Assembly: GCA_039808325.1 (NCBI GenBank)
Contig: JBDHSU010000065.1
Location: 1-22,241 of the forward strand
From: JAFKKS01 sp039808325
GTDB taxonomy: Bacteria; Pseudomonadota; Alphaproteobacteria; Rhizobiales; Xanthobacteraceae
Direction: 5' to 3'
DNA length: 22,241 bases
The notes beneath the pieces are model-generated. The model did no database searches. It saw only the letters and a program-made list of their open reading frames with translations, and was not told the origin of the DNA. The position numbers were made by a program, and so were the translations under genes. Below, one piece after another: positions 1 to 7,838 of the stretch (positions within the stretch are counted from its first letter, which is position 1; each line of letters begins with the position of its first letter).

Positions 1-284
1 GCTGCAAGGACCGCAGCGTCCGCGCGCGTCTGATCGTCTTCCGCGAAGATCTCGAACTCACGCCCGGCGGCGCCGCCGGCGTCGTTGACTTCCTTCACGG
101 CGATCTTGATCGCCTCGAGCATGCCTGGGCCGTAAACGCCGCCGGCTCCAGTGATCGAATTGAGCGCGCCGAGTTTGAAAGGGCGCGCGTTCTGCGCCCA
201 CGCGCCCTTTGCGCTCAACGACGCAGTGAGGCCTGCAACAAGTCCACCGAACTGGCGACGATTAAACCCGAATGATTCCACCAT
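1..284 (-). CDS. ABC transporter substrate-binding protein, LivK type (N-terminal part, runs off the window)
   Basis: This is the first 94 codons of a periplasmic binding protein for a branched-chain amino acid/amide type ABC importer. The N-terminus carries a twin-arginine motif (NRRQF, residues 8-12), a small-residue hydrophobic stretch, and a likely cleavage site after Ala30 (GAWA/QNARP), so export by the Tat route is likely. The mature start (PFKLGALNSITG, then YGPGMLEAIKIAVKEVNDAGG) is the typical Peripla_BP_6 opening: a beta strand, the ligand loop, then a helix with the 'A.x.AV.E.N..GG' pattern. The start is ATG at 284-282, supported by a GAGGAG-type ribosome site 5-10 bases upstream. 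The gene is divergent from the crotonase gene. The ligand cannot be told because the ligand-binding C-terminal lobes lie outside the window. The family call is firm; a specific substrate is not offered. Confidence 0.88.
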   Translation of the reverse strand, partial: MVESFGFNRRQFGGLVAGLTASLSAKGAWAQNARPFKLGALNSITGAGGVYGPGMLEAIKIAVKEVNDAGGAAGREFEIFAEDDQTRADAAVLA

Positions 285-847
285 TATGCTCTCCTCTCTC
301 GTTTTTTATGAATTCAGCGGCCGAACCCGCACCAGGACGACGCAACAAGACGACTGAAATCGCATCTGCTGGAAGTAATGAGTCGGCACTTCGCAACACC
401 GTGGGCGAGACATCGCTAGCCCGCCGGCACCCGCTGCACGGCGCGCAACGCTCCGGCGCAACACGGTGGCACTCGCGCCGCGGTGCTCTTTTCGCAATGT
501 TCCGAATTCGAGGCGGCCGACGGACGTCTCTTCAATTGATCTACATGCCCGACGCGCTCGGATAACGGCCGACGCGTCGTTCGTCTCGTTCAGGCGAACC
601 TTGCGGCCAGCCTGAACCAAGCGATGGCAACGAAGGCGGACGGCGCACTGCATGAAGTCCCCTCCAGGACACAAAGGCCATAATTACGGATCACTAATTA
701 CGTGTCAACCGAGCGCCATGCCGGCACACCTCTTCCGGACGGCTCTACTCGCCCCGTCGGATAGTCAGCAGGCCGCCTTCATATTTTTTGTAATTATGTA
801 TTATTGGATACGCTGTGCAAACTCAAAGCGAAAGATCGGAGCATTTA
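285..847. other. Gene-free intergenic region between divergent genes
   Basis: These 563 bases separate the divergent LivK-type gene and the crotonase gene. Short ORFs occur on both strands but show no family motif, no convincing ribosome site and no coherent composition, so I regard them as chance. The right third is AT-rich (about 680-810), unlike the surrounding GC-rich DNA, and probably holds the crotonase promoter. It contains three TAATTA hexamers. No terminator-like hairpin with a T-run was seen. Confidence 0.55.
681..702. repeat. Short direct repeat TAATTACG, 14-bp period
   Basis: The octamer TAATTACG occurs at 681-688 and again at 695-702, and a third TAATTA core lies at 791-796. The TAATTA core is itself palindromic. 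In a GC-rich genome, repeated AT-rich palindromes upstream of a gene may be regulator half-sites, but no specific regulator can be named and the match is short. Confidence 0.35.
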
Positions 848-1627
848 ATGGAGAACGACATCGCCGTGACGGTCGCGGACCGCGTCGCGGTCGTGACGAT
901 CAATCGGCCCACCAAACGCAACGCCCTTAATCTTGCGATGTGGAAACGGCTGCGCACGATTTATGCCGACCTCAGCGCTCAGGGCGAGGTACGCGTCATG
1001 GTCCTAGCGGGTGCGGGAGGGCATTTCTGCGCGGGCGCCGACATCTCCGAGTTCGACTCCGTCCGTGATGACGCCAAATCCGGACGAATTTACGAAGAAG
1101 AGGCCGAAGCCGCCGTGGTCGCCATTCGCGACTGGCCGGGACCAACTATCGCAGCCATTTCCGGCTATGCCATGGGCGGCGGCTGCGGTCTCGCCCTCGC
1201 CTGCGATCTCCGCGTCGGCGACGCCACCGCAAAGATGGGCATTCCGGCCGCACGTCTGGGCATCCTCTATGGGACGCTCGACTGCACGCTCCTCTACCGT
1301 CAGGTCGGGCTCGCGAACGCCAAGCGTGTTCTCTACGCGGCGCGGCCATTCACGGCCGACGAGTGCTCGCAAATCGGGCTTCTTGACATCACGGTGGAGA
1401 CCGACGCGCTCACAGCCGCATGCAGTCTCGCAACCGACTTTGCGCACAATGCTCCACTTACGCTCCGGGGTTCGAAAATCATCCTTGACGCCTGCGCGAG
1501 TGGAACCGCCGAGGCGCGGCACGCAGAGATCCAAGATTTGATCGACGCAGCCGTCTCGAGTGCCGATTATGCAGAGGGACGTCGGGCATTTGCCGATAAG
1601 CGGCCGCCCAAGTTCATGGGCCGCTAA
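848..1627 (+). CDS. Crotonase (enoyl-CoA hydratase/isomerase) family protein
   Basis: A 259-residue crotonase-fold protein, the usual length for the family. Crotonases act on acyl-CoA thioesters in the cytoplasm using an oxyanion hole. The first oxyanion segment is FCAGAD at 60-65 and the second is the GGG at 110-112 followed by CGLALACDLR. The C-terminal EGRRAF...FMGR tail is also typical. The two catalytic Glu of classical enoyl-CoA hydratase (rat Glu144 and Glu164) fall on Gly114 and Ala134 here, so plain hydration of enoyl-CoA is doubtful; isomerase, hydrolase, decarboxylase or other crotonase chemistry is possible. I chose ATG 848 because GGAG at 838-841 lies 6 bases before it; a GTG at 815 is in frame but lacks such a site. 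It converges on the hyu genes with no space between the stop codons. Confidence 0.9.
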   Translation: MENDIAVTVADRVAVVTINRPTKRNALNLAMWKRLRTIYADLSAQGEVRVMVLAGAGGHFCAGADISEFDSVRDDAKSGRIYEEEAEAAVVAIRDWPGPTIAAISGYAMGGGCGLALACDLRVGDATAKMGIPAARLGILYGTLDCTLLYRQVGLANAKRVLYAARPFTADECSQIGLLDITVETDALTAACSLATDFAHNAPLTLRGSKIILDACASGTAEARHAEIQDLIDAAVSSADYAEGRRAFADKRPPKFMGR

Positions 1628-1837
1628 CTAGCTTCTCCGCATCGAGGGGAAACCTCTACATCGCTTAAGCAGTTTTCCCGCGGCGGCGTTCCCAAACGCC
1701 GGCCTTCGGATGGCCTCGAATCCACGCGCGCCTTCTGGATCGTAGTATGCCTTGCGCGCAGGGATAGCCTCTTGGCCAATGAAATTGATCGCTTTGCCGA
1801 ATTTCGTCGCGCGGCTGTTGAGCCAACGCTCATCCAT
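1628..1837 (-). CDS. Small protein of unknown function, translationally coupled to hyuB
   Basis: A 69-codon ORF whose ATG (1837-1835) overlaps the end of hyuB by 8 bases (ATGGATGA), the arrangement expected for translational coupling. The product is basic and starts MDERWLNSRATKFG; it has two Trp/aromatic-rich patches, no signal peptide and no membrane segment. I do not recognise a family. Codon third positions are G/C-rich in the first two thirds and weaker in the last 15 codons, so the 3' end could be decayed. Its TAG abuts the TAA of the convergent crotonase gene. Acetone and acetophenone carboxylases have a small extra subunit beside HyuA/HyuB-like subunits, but I see no sequence resemblance and 69 residues is shorter. 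It may be real or a chance ORF. Confidence 0.45.
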   Translation of the reverse strand: MDERWLNSRATKFGKAINFIGQEAIPARKAYYDPEGARGFEAIRRPAFGNAAAGKLLKRCRGFPSMRRS

Positions 1838-3818
1838 GGGCGGCGAGTTCAGGAAACTCCGAGCGAATTTGCCCGAAAATCGCGTCGAGCGAAATCTGCG
1901 ATTCTTTATTCTCGTCGACGCTTTCCTGTACGGTCCGGAACACGCGATGCTTGACGAAAAATCGCCAATTCACCGGTAGTTGGGACAGGAAGTCGGTCAA
2001 CTGACCATAGCGCTCGCGCGTCCAGACCCGCTCGAAATTGACCCGATTGTCGCAATAAGAAAAGAATTCGCCGCCCGATGGCGGCTTGCGTGTCGATCGC
2101 ATCCGCCTTGTGGCCGCCTCGTCGACGAGGAGGTCCGCCCCGATCTCGACGCCATAGGCGCTGCGGGCGTGCTCCCGACTGACAAATCCTCGGCGGACGT
2201 CGTCAACGACGAGTTCGACCGCGCGATCAAACGGATCGCCGTAACCTCCCCCGCCCGATCCTCTAAGGCTGATGATGTCGCCCGGCTCACAGGCAACGAC
2301 GTCGCTGTTCATCAAATTAACCTCCTTGCCACATCCCGGATTCTTCAGGAACAAGGAGCGCGCACCCGCCTTGCCGCCACAAATTCCTGGCGACGAGAAG
2401 ATCGAGCGATCCCGATTGCGCGCGGTGACGACCGAGTTTGGCGCGAAAAGCTGAAATTCCATAATCATCGCGAGGCCACCGCGATATCGTCCAGGACCTC
2501 CGGTGTCGCCGACGAGACCGTAACGCACGATCTTAATCGGCAATTCCGCTTCGTTGATTTCGACCGGCGTGTTGCGGACGAAAGAATGCGTCGAGCCGCA
2601 GCCTTCGCCACCATCAGCGGAAGCCGAACCACCGGCGCCGCCGCCGACGGGCCCGATCGAGGCCATGTACAGGCGGCCGCGGGCGTCCGCGGTTTTGACA
2701 TTCATCAAACTTGGCACGCCGGCCGGATTTGCCGCGAGCCGCTCCGGCAGAGCCATCGAAAACGCGCTGAGGACGATGCCTTGGGTCATAATGCAAATTA
2801 AGCTGCGCATACCGACTGCGGCGGGCGGCACCGCGTTCATGACGCTCCCCTCCGGGAGGATCGCGCGGGCGACACGGGCCGTGCCGCAATTCAGAAACAG
2901 GTTGGGCTCGAGGGTGCTGAGCACCAGCATCAGGCCGACGGTCACGAGGGCATGCCGCTCATGCCCGCCGGTTGGCATATTAAGGGACGAGCTGAGTTGC
3001 GGATCGCTGCCGGTAAAATCCATGGTCAGCGAGTCGCCATGGATTTTCAGTGTAAGTGCGACGCGGCACGGATAGCCGCCGACCGAATCCTCGTCGGCAA
3101 AATCGGCGAAGAAATATTCTCCGTCGGGAATATCGGCCACGATCCGACGGGCTTGATGCTCGGCATAATCGAGCAGCTCACCCATGCCGGACTTGAACGT
3201 GTCGATGCCGAACCGTTCGATGATTTCGAGGATCTTACGCTCGCCGGTATTCACCGACGCGATCTGCGCATTGAGATCGCCCCAGTTCTGCGTCGGCGCG
3301 CGCACATTGGTGAGCATGATCTTGAGAGCATCCTGATTGAATTTCCCCCCTCTCATGATCTTCATGGGCGGAACGCGGATGCCTTCCTGATGCACCTCGG
3401 TCAAGCTGCGCGACAATGAGGCCGGCACGGCGCCGCCGACATCGGTGTTGTGGACGTGGCAGGCGGTAAAGCAGACAAGCTCACCATGATAAAAGACAGG
3501 TTTCCACACGTGTGTATCGGGCGCGTGCGTGGCCACGAATCCGCTGAACGGATCGCTGGTGAGACAGATGTCGCCTTCCTCATAGTTGTCGATCATCGGC
3601 AGCACCGGCCCATAATCCAGGCCGACGAACCAACTTGCGCCGATGCCTTTCGGCGAGGCGAAAGTCAGGCCGTCGGGAGTCAGGAGCTGACAGGTGAAGT
3701 CCTCGGTTTCCTTGACGAAAGTCGAATGCGCGGTGCGCAGCAGCGTGTAGGCCATGCTTTCGGCCGCAGCGCCGCAATAATCGGCGAGGACTTTAAGAAG
3801 GGCGCGATCGGTGCTCAT
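1830..3818 (-). CDS. hyuB: HyuB-type subunit of hydantoinase/oxoprolinase/carboxylase, with a C-terminal extension
   Basis: A 662-residue protein of the HyuB family (N-methylhydantoinase B, 5-oxoprolinase C-terminal half, acetone carboxylase relatives). It pairs with HyuA in ATP-dependent opening of cyclic amides or carboxylation of ketones in the cytoplasm. The family block LTSDPFSGFVATHAPDTHVW (87-106) and the later ACHVHNTDVGG (119-129) hold the Asp/His residues expected for metal binding (D89, H98, D101, H121, H123, D126). A glycine-rich SGGGGYGDP segment (521-529) marks the normal end of the fold. After about residue 573 come roughly 89 extra residues, including LPVNWRFFVKHRVF (614-627), that I do not know from HyuB. 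The ATG overlaps the hyuA stop (ATGA, 3818-3815), so HyuA and HyuB are made together. Substrate unknown. Confidence 0.9.
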   Translation of the reverse strand: MSTDRALLKVLADYCGAAAESMAYTLLRTAHSTFVKETEDFTCQLLTPDGLTFASPKGIGASWFVGLDYGPVLPMIDNYEEGDICLTSDPFSGFVATHAPDTHVWKPVFYHGELVCFTACHVHNTDVGGAVPASLSRSLTEVHQEGIRVPPMKIMRGGKFNQDALKIMLTNVRAPTQNWGDLNAQIASVNTGERKILEIIERFGIDTFKSGMGELLDYAEHQARRIVADIPDGEYFFADFADEDSVGGYPCRVALTLKIHGDSLTMDFTGSDPQLSSSLNMPTGGHERHALVTVGLMLVLSTLEPNLFLNCGTARVARAILPEGSVMNAVPPAAVGMRSLICIMTQGIVLSAFSMALPERLAANPAGVPSLMNVKTADARGRLYMASIGPVGGGAGGSASADGGEGCGSTHSFVRNTPVEINEAELPIKIVRYGLVGDTGGPGRYRGGLAMIMEFQLFAPNSVVTARNRDRSIFSSPGICGGKAGARSLFLKNPGCGKEVNLMNSDVVACEPGDIISLRGSGGGGYGDPFDRAVELVVDDVRRGFVSREHARSAYGVEIGADLLVDEAATRRMRSTRKPPSGGEFFSYCDNRVNFERVWTRERYGQLTDFLSQLPVNWRFFVKHRVFRTVQESVDENKESQISLDAIFGQIRSEFPELAAHG

Positions 3819-5863
3819 ATCTCGGCTCCCGGCGTAATCCGTAAATGTCCGTAAGGATCGATGCGGACCTGGAATCCGCTTGGAATGCAGGTGGTGCAGT
3901 CGTCCTGCGAGATCACGGCAGGCCCTGCAAACCGGTGGCCGGCGAGGAGCCGCTTGCGCTCATAGAACGGAATCCGTCGATATGCGCCGTCGAGCCAGAC
4001 ATCGATCATGTCCCCGATCTGAGGCTCGCCAGATGCGATCGGGAGCTTCGGAAGGTCGGGCTTTGGCGTCGCACCGCTGACGACCAGCCGCGCATTGATG
4101 ATCTGGATCGCCGCGTTCGGATCGGAGTGACCGTAAACGCGGTGGTGCGTCTCGTGGAACGCAGCAGCGAATGTCGCAGCGTCCGCACTTTCGACCATGG
4201 CTTCGGTCAGTGGCGCTTCAAGTTCGAACGACTGGCCACGATAACGCATGTCAGCCGTGTAGGTGATGTTGCAGGGTCCATCGTAGCCTTGCTCGTCGCG
4301 TAACCACCGCATCGCGGACGCGCGCAGCTCGGCAAATACGACCTTCAACGTTTCCGCCGATTGCTTGTCGAGGCCGAGATAAACGGTCCTGATGAAATCG
4401 TTCTTGAGGTCGGCAATCAAACCACCGAGCGCGCTGAGCACGCCTGGAACGGTGGGAACGACCGTTTCCGCCATGCCGAGTTCACGCGCGAGGAAACAGC
4501 CGAGCAGCGGGCCGGCCCCGCCAAACGCAAGGAGCGCCATCGAACGCGGATCGACGCCGAACCGCGTCACCAGGCCGGTGATCTTCGAATACATGCCGGA
4601 CACGGCGATTCTGATGATCGTCTCCGCGGTCTCCTCTGCCGACTTGCCGATGGTCATGGCGAGTTCTCCGATCGCCTCGCGCGCCTTGGCAACATCGACA
4701 CGCACGGCGTTGTATCCGAGTTCGGCGTGACCGATCAGGCCGCAGACCGCGAACGCATCGGTGATCGTCGGGCGAACGCCGCCGCGGCCGAAGCAGGCGG
4801 GCCCGGGGTTGGAGCCAGCACTTTCCGGGCCGACATGCAGCACGCCGAAACTGTCAACCCACGCGATCGAGCCACCACCGTCGCCGATCGAAGTCACCGA
4901 AACCGACGGAATGAAGATTTGAAACTCACCGATATATTCGCCGACGCCATATTGCGGACGGCCATCGTTGATGAGCGCGACATCGGCGCTCGTGCCACCG
5001 ATGTCGAGACTCATGCACTCCTTCAGGCCGCAGAGGCCCGCGACATAGCTCGCACCAATCACGCCGGACGCCGTGCCGGACAGGATCATCTGCACACAAT
5101 CGGTCTTGCCCTGCTCGGCGGTCATGACACCGCCATTCGACTTGGCAACGCGAGCCTCGCTCGGAACGCCGGCGTCCTTGAGCGCCACCTGTAACGACGT
5201 GAGATAATGGGCGACGCGAGGTTGCACATAGCCGCCGATCGTCGCGGTGATGGTCCGCTCGTATTCTCGGATGATCGGCCATATCTCGTTCGAACAGAAC
5301 ACCGGCAGATCGGGATCGACGGATTTTACGATCTGCTTGATTTGCTGCTCATGCTTGGGATTTCGGTACGCGTGCAGCAATGAGACCACGACGCCTTCCG
5401 CACCCGCTGCTCTGGCGTCGGACAAGGCATTGCGTACGCTATTCTCGTCGAGATCAGTCTCGACGGCCCCATCGGCCCGCACGCGCTCACCAATCTGGAA
5501 CACCATGTCGCGGGAGATCAGCGGCGTAGGACGTTTCGACAAAAGATCGAACATGTTCGGCTGACGCAACCGCGCCAGTTCCAGAACGTCGGCAAAATTG
5601 CGCGTGGTGAATAGCGCGAGCTTCAATCCCTTGCGCTGTATCACAGTATTAACGCCCACCGTGGTGCCGTGGGTGAAATATTCGATGTTCTCCGGCTCGA
5701 TACCGTACCGCTCCTGTAGCGCGGCAATGCCAGCCAAGACTTCGGCGCCGGGCTGATCCGGCCGGGAGAAGACCTTGAGCGTTTGCACCTCGGCATTGCT
5801 TTCGTTGAGGATAGCGAAATCCGTGAACGAGCCGCCGATATCCACGCCGACGCGATATGCCAT
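3815..5863 (-). CDS. hyuA: HyuA-type ATP-binding subunit of hydantoinase/oxoprolinase/carboxylase
   Basis: A 682-residue HyuA-family protein with the ASKHA (actin/hexokinase-like) ATPase fold, expected to phosphorylate or otherwise activate the substrate for HyuB. Visible motifs are the N-terminal phosphate loop GVDIGGSFTDF (6-16), HGTT (65-68), SNGGVM (242-247), SGTASGVIGA (262-271), the second phosphate loop DIGGTSADV (287-295), GDGGGS (327-332) and the PESAGSNPGPACFGRGG loop (346-362). Length is normal for the family. I chose ATG 5863 rather than an upstream in-frame start at 5887 because a perfect AGGAGGT (5868-5874) lies 4 bases before it and the protein then begins directly at the first beta strand. 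The gene overlaps hyuB by 4 bases. N-methylhydantoinase, 5-oxoprolinase, caprolactamase and acetone-type carboxylase all remain possible. Confidence 0.92.
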   Translation of the reverse strand: MAYRVGVDIGGSFTDFAILNESNAEVQTLKVFSRPDQPGAEVLAGIAALQERYGIEPENIEYFTHGTTVGVNTVIQRKGLKLALFTTRNFADVLELARLRQPNMFDLLSKRPTPLISRDMVFQIGERVRADGAVETDLDENSVRNALSDARAAGAEGVVVSLLHAYRNPKHEQQIKQIVKSVDPDLPVFCSNEIWPIIREYERTITATIGGYVQPRVAHYLTSLQVALKDAGVPSEARVAKSNGGVMTAEQGKTDCVQMILSGTASGVIGASYVAGLCGLKECMSLDIGGTSADVALINDGRPQYGVGEYIGEFQIFIPSVSVTSIGDGGGSIAWVDSFGVLHVGPESAGSNPGPACFGRGGVRPTITDAFAVCGLIGHAELGYNAVRVDVAKAREAIGELAMTIGKSAEETAETIIRIAVSGMYSKITGLVTRFGVDPRSMALLAFGGAGPLLGCFLARELGMAETVVPTVPGVLSALGGLIADLKNDFIRTVYLGLDKQSAETLKVVFAELRASAMRWLRDEQGYDGPCNITYTADMRYRGQSFELEAPLTEAMVESADAATFAAAFHETHHRVYGHSDPNAAIQIINARLVVSGATPKPDLPKLPIASGEPQIGDMIDVWLDGAYRRIPFYERKRLLAGHRFAGPAVISQDDCTTCIPSGFQVRIDPYGHLRITPGAEI

Positions 5864-5867
5864 CGCG

Positions 5868-5874
5868 ACCTCCT
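5868..5874 (-). promoter_or_regulatory. Ribosome binding site of hyuA
   Basis: AGGAGGT read on the minus strand, 4 bases from the ATG at 5863. It is a full match to the anti-Shine-Dalgarno core and decides the start over the upstream in-frame codon. Confidence 0.8.
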
Positions 5875-5880
5875 GCCACC

Positions 5881-5937
5881 AGAGCATTCTCGAGCGAAGT
5901 GGAAACCGGTTCGCGTCAAGAAAATGCGATCAAACAA
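5881..5937. repeat. Rhizobiales-type dispersed intergenic repeat
   Basis: The stretch starting AGAGCATTCTCGAGCGAAG and continuing through ACCGGTTCGCGTCAAGAAAA to about 5937 closely resembles, from memory, an intergenic repeat that recurs in Bradyrhizobium and related genomes (core GAGCGAAGTGGATACCGG then TTCGCGTGAAGAAAA). The copy sits directly upstream of the hyuA ribosome site, so it would form most of the untranslated leader if transcription starts beyond it. I could not count copies in a genome. Confidence 0.6.
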
Positions 5938-5938
5938 A

Positions 5939-5954
5939 ACCGAAGAACTTCGGT
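5939..5954. repeat. Short inverted repeat ACCGAAG-AA-CTTCGGT
   Basis: Seven-base arms with a two-base centre, between the lysR stop and the dispersed repeat. The loop is too small for a good hairpin and there is no T-run, so a protein-binding palindrome is more likely than a terminator. Confidence 0.35.
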
Positions 5955-6118
5955 ACCGATTCAGTCAGAACCGAAATGGTCTCGCGCAGCACGCACAGGT
6001 CCTCGAGACAGGGGAGTGCCGCGTCCTTCGCAAGTTACCGATCCGGGCGGGAGCGACGTCGACCGAATGTCGAATTCAGCATTGCGAACGGGCGAATAGC
6101 TCGAAGCTTACGAACAAT

Positions 6119-7045
6119 CTATTCGAGCAACTGGCCGGCCCAGACGCCAGCCTCGATGAGTTCCTTGACCTCATCGACGATCACGCGGCAGAGCGCCTTC
6201 CCAGCCCGACCAAGCGGCCGCTGCGTAGCAAAGACGAGGTCAAGGCGGCGGGTGAGCGTCGGATCGACGAGGGGGGCGGCGCTGAGGAGGCGTTGAGCGA
6301 CCTGCGCATGGATTGCGGGGAATGGCAGCACCGAGCAAGCGATGTCCGCCGCGACTACATCGCGCACCGGGAACAAGTCGTCGGCCTCATGCACGATATT
6401 GAGGGCAATATCGCATTGCTGCGCAGCCTCGGATACGATCAGGCGAAGCCGATGCTTGGGACTTGGAAGCACAAGCTTCTCATGCACGATGTCGGGAAAG
6501 CTGAAGGGCACGTCACGTGAAAGCCCGCGCTTGCCGGAGGCGACGAAAAACAATGTTTCGAGCACTAGCGCACGCGACGTCACACTCTGCGCGCTGTTTT
6601 GCTCATAGATCAACGCGAGGTCGATCTCGCCTCGGATCAGCCATTCCTGCAAATGCCCCGAATAGGCACTGACGAGGCGCAGGCGGACCTTCGGATAAGC
6701 TTCCGCAAAGCGGCGCAATACCGGGACAATAAGAAGCTCGGCCACGTTCGGCGGCAGCCCGAGCACGACCTCTTCGGTCGGTGCCGACTGGAATGTCTCG
6801 GCGTCGCCGCGAATTGCGGCAACCTCGTCGAGAATAGCGCGGGCGCGCGCAAGCGTCTTGATGCCGAACGGCGTGAGCGCCATGCCGCGGCCGTGACGCA
6901 TGAAGAGGGGAGCCCCCAGTTCCTCCTCGAGTTGGCGAACCTGTCGGCTCAGAGCGGGCTGCGCAATGCCGAGTCGCTCCGACGCGCGCAACAGACTGCC
7001 GGTCTCCGCGACCTGGATGATGGTTTTGAGTTGACCGAAATCCAT
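6119..7045 (-). CDS. LysR-family transcriptional regulator
   Basis: A 308-residue LysR-type regulator of typical length. The winged helix-turn-helix covers about residues 1-60 (MDFGQLKTIIQVAETGS, then ASERLGIAQPALSRQVRQLE, LGAPLFMRHGRGMALTPFG), followed by a linker helix and the periplasmic-binding-like effector domain (about 90-295). The start at 7045 has no clear ribosome site, but the helix-turn-helix begins at residue 2, so the start is well fixed. It lies 59 bases downstream of the XRE-cupin gene and 255 bases upstream of hyuA, all on the same strand, so it is not in the usual divergent position of a LysR gene and its target. Co-transcription with the XRE-cupin gene and control of hyuAB are inferred. 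The co-inducer is unknown. Confidence 0.9.
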   Translation of the reverse strand: MDFGQLKTIIQVAETGSLLRASERLGIAQPALSRQVRQLEEELGAPLFMRHGRGMALTPFGIKTLARARAILDEVAAIRGDAETFQSAPTEEVVLGLPPNVAELLIVPVLRRFAEAYPKVRLRLVSAYSGHLQEWLIRGEIDLALIYEQNSAQSVTSRALVLETLFFVASGKRGLSRDVPFSFPDIVHEKLVLPSPKHRLRLIVSEAAQQCDIALNIVHEADDLFPVRDVVAADIACSVLPFPAIHAQVAQRLLSAAPLVDPTLTRRLDLVFATQRPLGRAGKALCRVIVDEVKELIEAGVWAGQLLE

Positions 7046-7104
7046 GCGCTGTGTGGCGGCTTACGTCGTCGCCATCCTGATAGACGGAGATGGCGCACGC
7101 ATCG

Positions 7105-7782
7105 TCAAGATGCCCCTTCCCTGTTCGCGACAATCCACACGACGCGCGCGGTCTGTGGTCCGGGGTTGTCGAAGCGATGCGCGAGGCGGCTCGGGAAACG
7201 GAAGCTGTCGCCCTCGTGCAATAAGCAGAGCTCGTTTTCAAGCCAGAGCCGCAACGTGCCGGAGAGCACGATGCCGGCCTTTTCGATGCCGTTATGCGGA
7301 TAGGAGTCCTCTCCGGAACTTCCAAGCGCCTGCAGCGTGATCTCGTAAATTTCGACCGCGCTGGCCTTCGCGGGCGTCAGCAACTCCTTTGTCACACCGT
7401 TCTGAGCGATTTTCAGGACGCGGCGCGCGCCTCGCCGCACAATGTATGGCGAGTCGACCGTTTCCATGCTTGGCGGCAGAAAGAACCAGGAAATCGGCAC
7501 GTCGAGGGTTGCGGCAATCGAGCGCAGAGAGCGGATCGATGGCATCGAAAGCCCCCGCTCGATCTGGCTCAGCATGCCGGTCGACAAGCCCGAACGGTCC
7601 GACACGACCTGGATGGAAAGGCCGCGCTCCTTGCGCAAGCTGCGAAGGCGCAGACCGATAAGCCGGTCTTCTTCGTGCGGCTCACCTTCGGCCTGTCCGG
7701 CGCCAGCGGCCATCGCCGATGATTTGAGATCCGCGGTCGCGCCACTCCGCCGCACCGGCCTCATGACTGCATTGCCTCTCAT
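7105..7782 (-). CDS. XRE-family regulator with C-terminal cupin domain
   Basis: A 225-residue transcription regulator with an XRE/Cro helix-turn-helix at about 40-95 (RLIGLRLRSLRKERGLSIQ, SGLSTGMLSQIERGLSMPS) and a cupin_2 sensor domain at about 140-220 (GIEKAGIVLSGTLRLW, EGDSFRFPSRLAHRFDNPG). This architecture is known from PuuR-like regulators of polyamine and amino-acid catabolism; the cupin binds a small effector. The first ATG (7782) has GGGAG 5-9 bases upstream; an in-frame ATG at 7764 is an alternative. The N-terminal 38 residues are low in order and outside the domain. The gene diverges from the polyamine-type importer and heads the minus-strand lysR-hyuAB series, with an inverted repeat between the two transcription units, so it is the best candidate for controlling both. 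Confidence 0.92.
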   Translation of the reverse strand: MRGNAVMRPVRRSGATADLKSSAMAAGAGQAEGEPHEEDRLIGLRLRSLRKERGLSIQVVSDRSGLSTGMLSQIERGLSMPSIRSLRSIAATLDVPISWFFLPPSMETVDSPYIVRRGARRVLKIAQNGVTKELLTPAKASAVEIYEITLQALGSSGEDSYPHNGIEKAGIVLSGTLRLWLENELCLLHEGDSFRFPSRLAHRFDNPGPQTARVVWIVANREGAS

Positions 7783-7838
7783 GACAGCTCCCGCTCCTGC
7801 TCGCCCTTGTACCCAAGAAGATTCTCATTGACGAGCCC

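Noticed and set aside
306..674. A 122-codon minus-strand ORF in the first intergenic region
   Set aside because: Composition is Arg/Cys-rich without any motif, there is no ribosome site, and nothing suggests conservation.
1980..2801. A 273-codon plus-strand open frame inside hyuB
   Set aside because: Antisense to an intact HyuB coding sequence and without family features.
4361..5194. A 277-codon plus-strand open frame inside hyuA
   Set aside because: It lies wholly antisense to hyuA, whose two phosphate loops and other blocks are intact; the frame is a codon-bias shadow.
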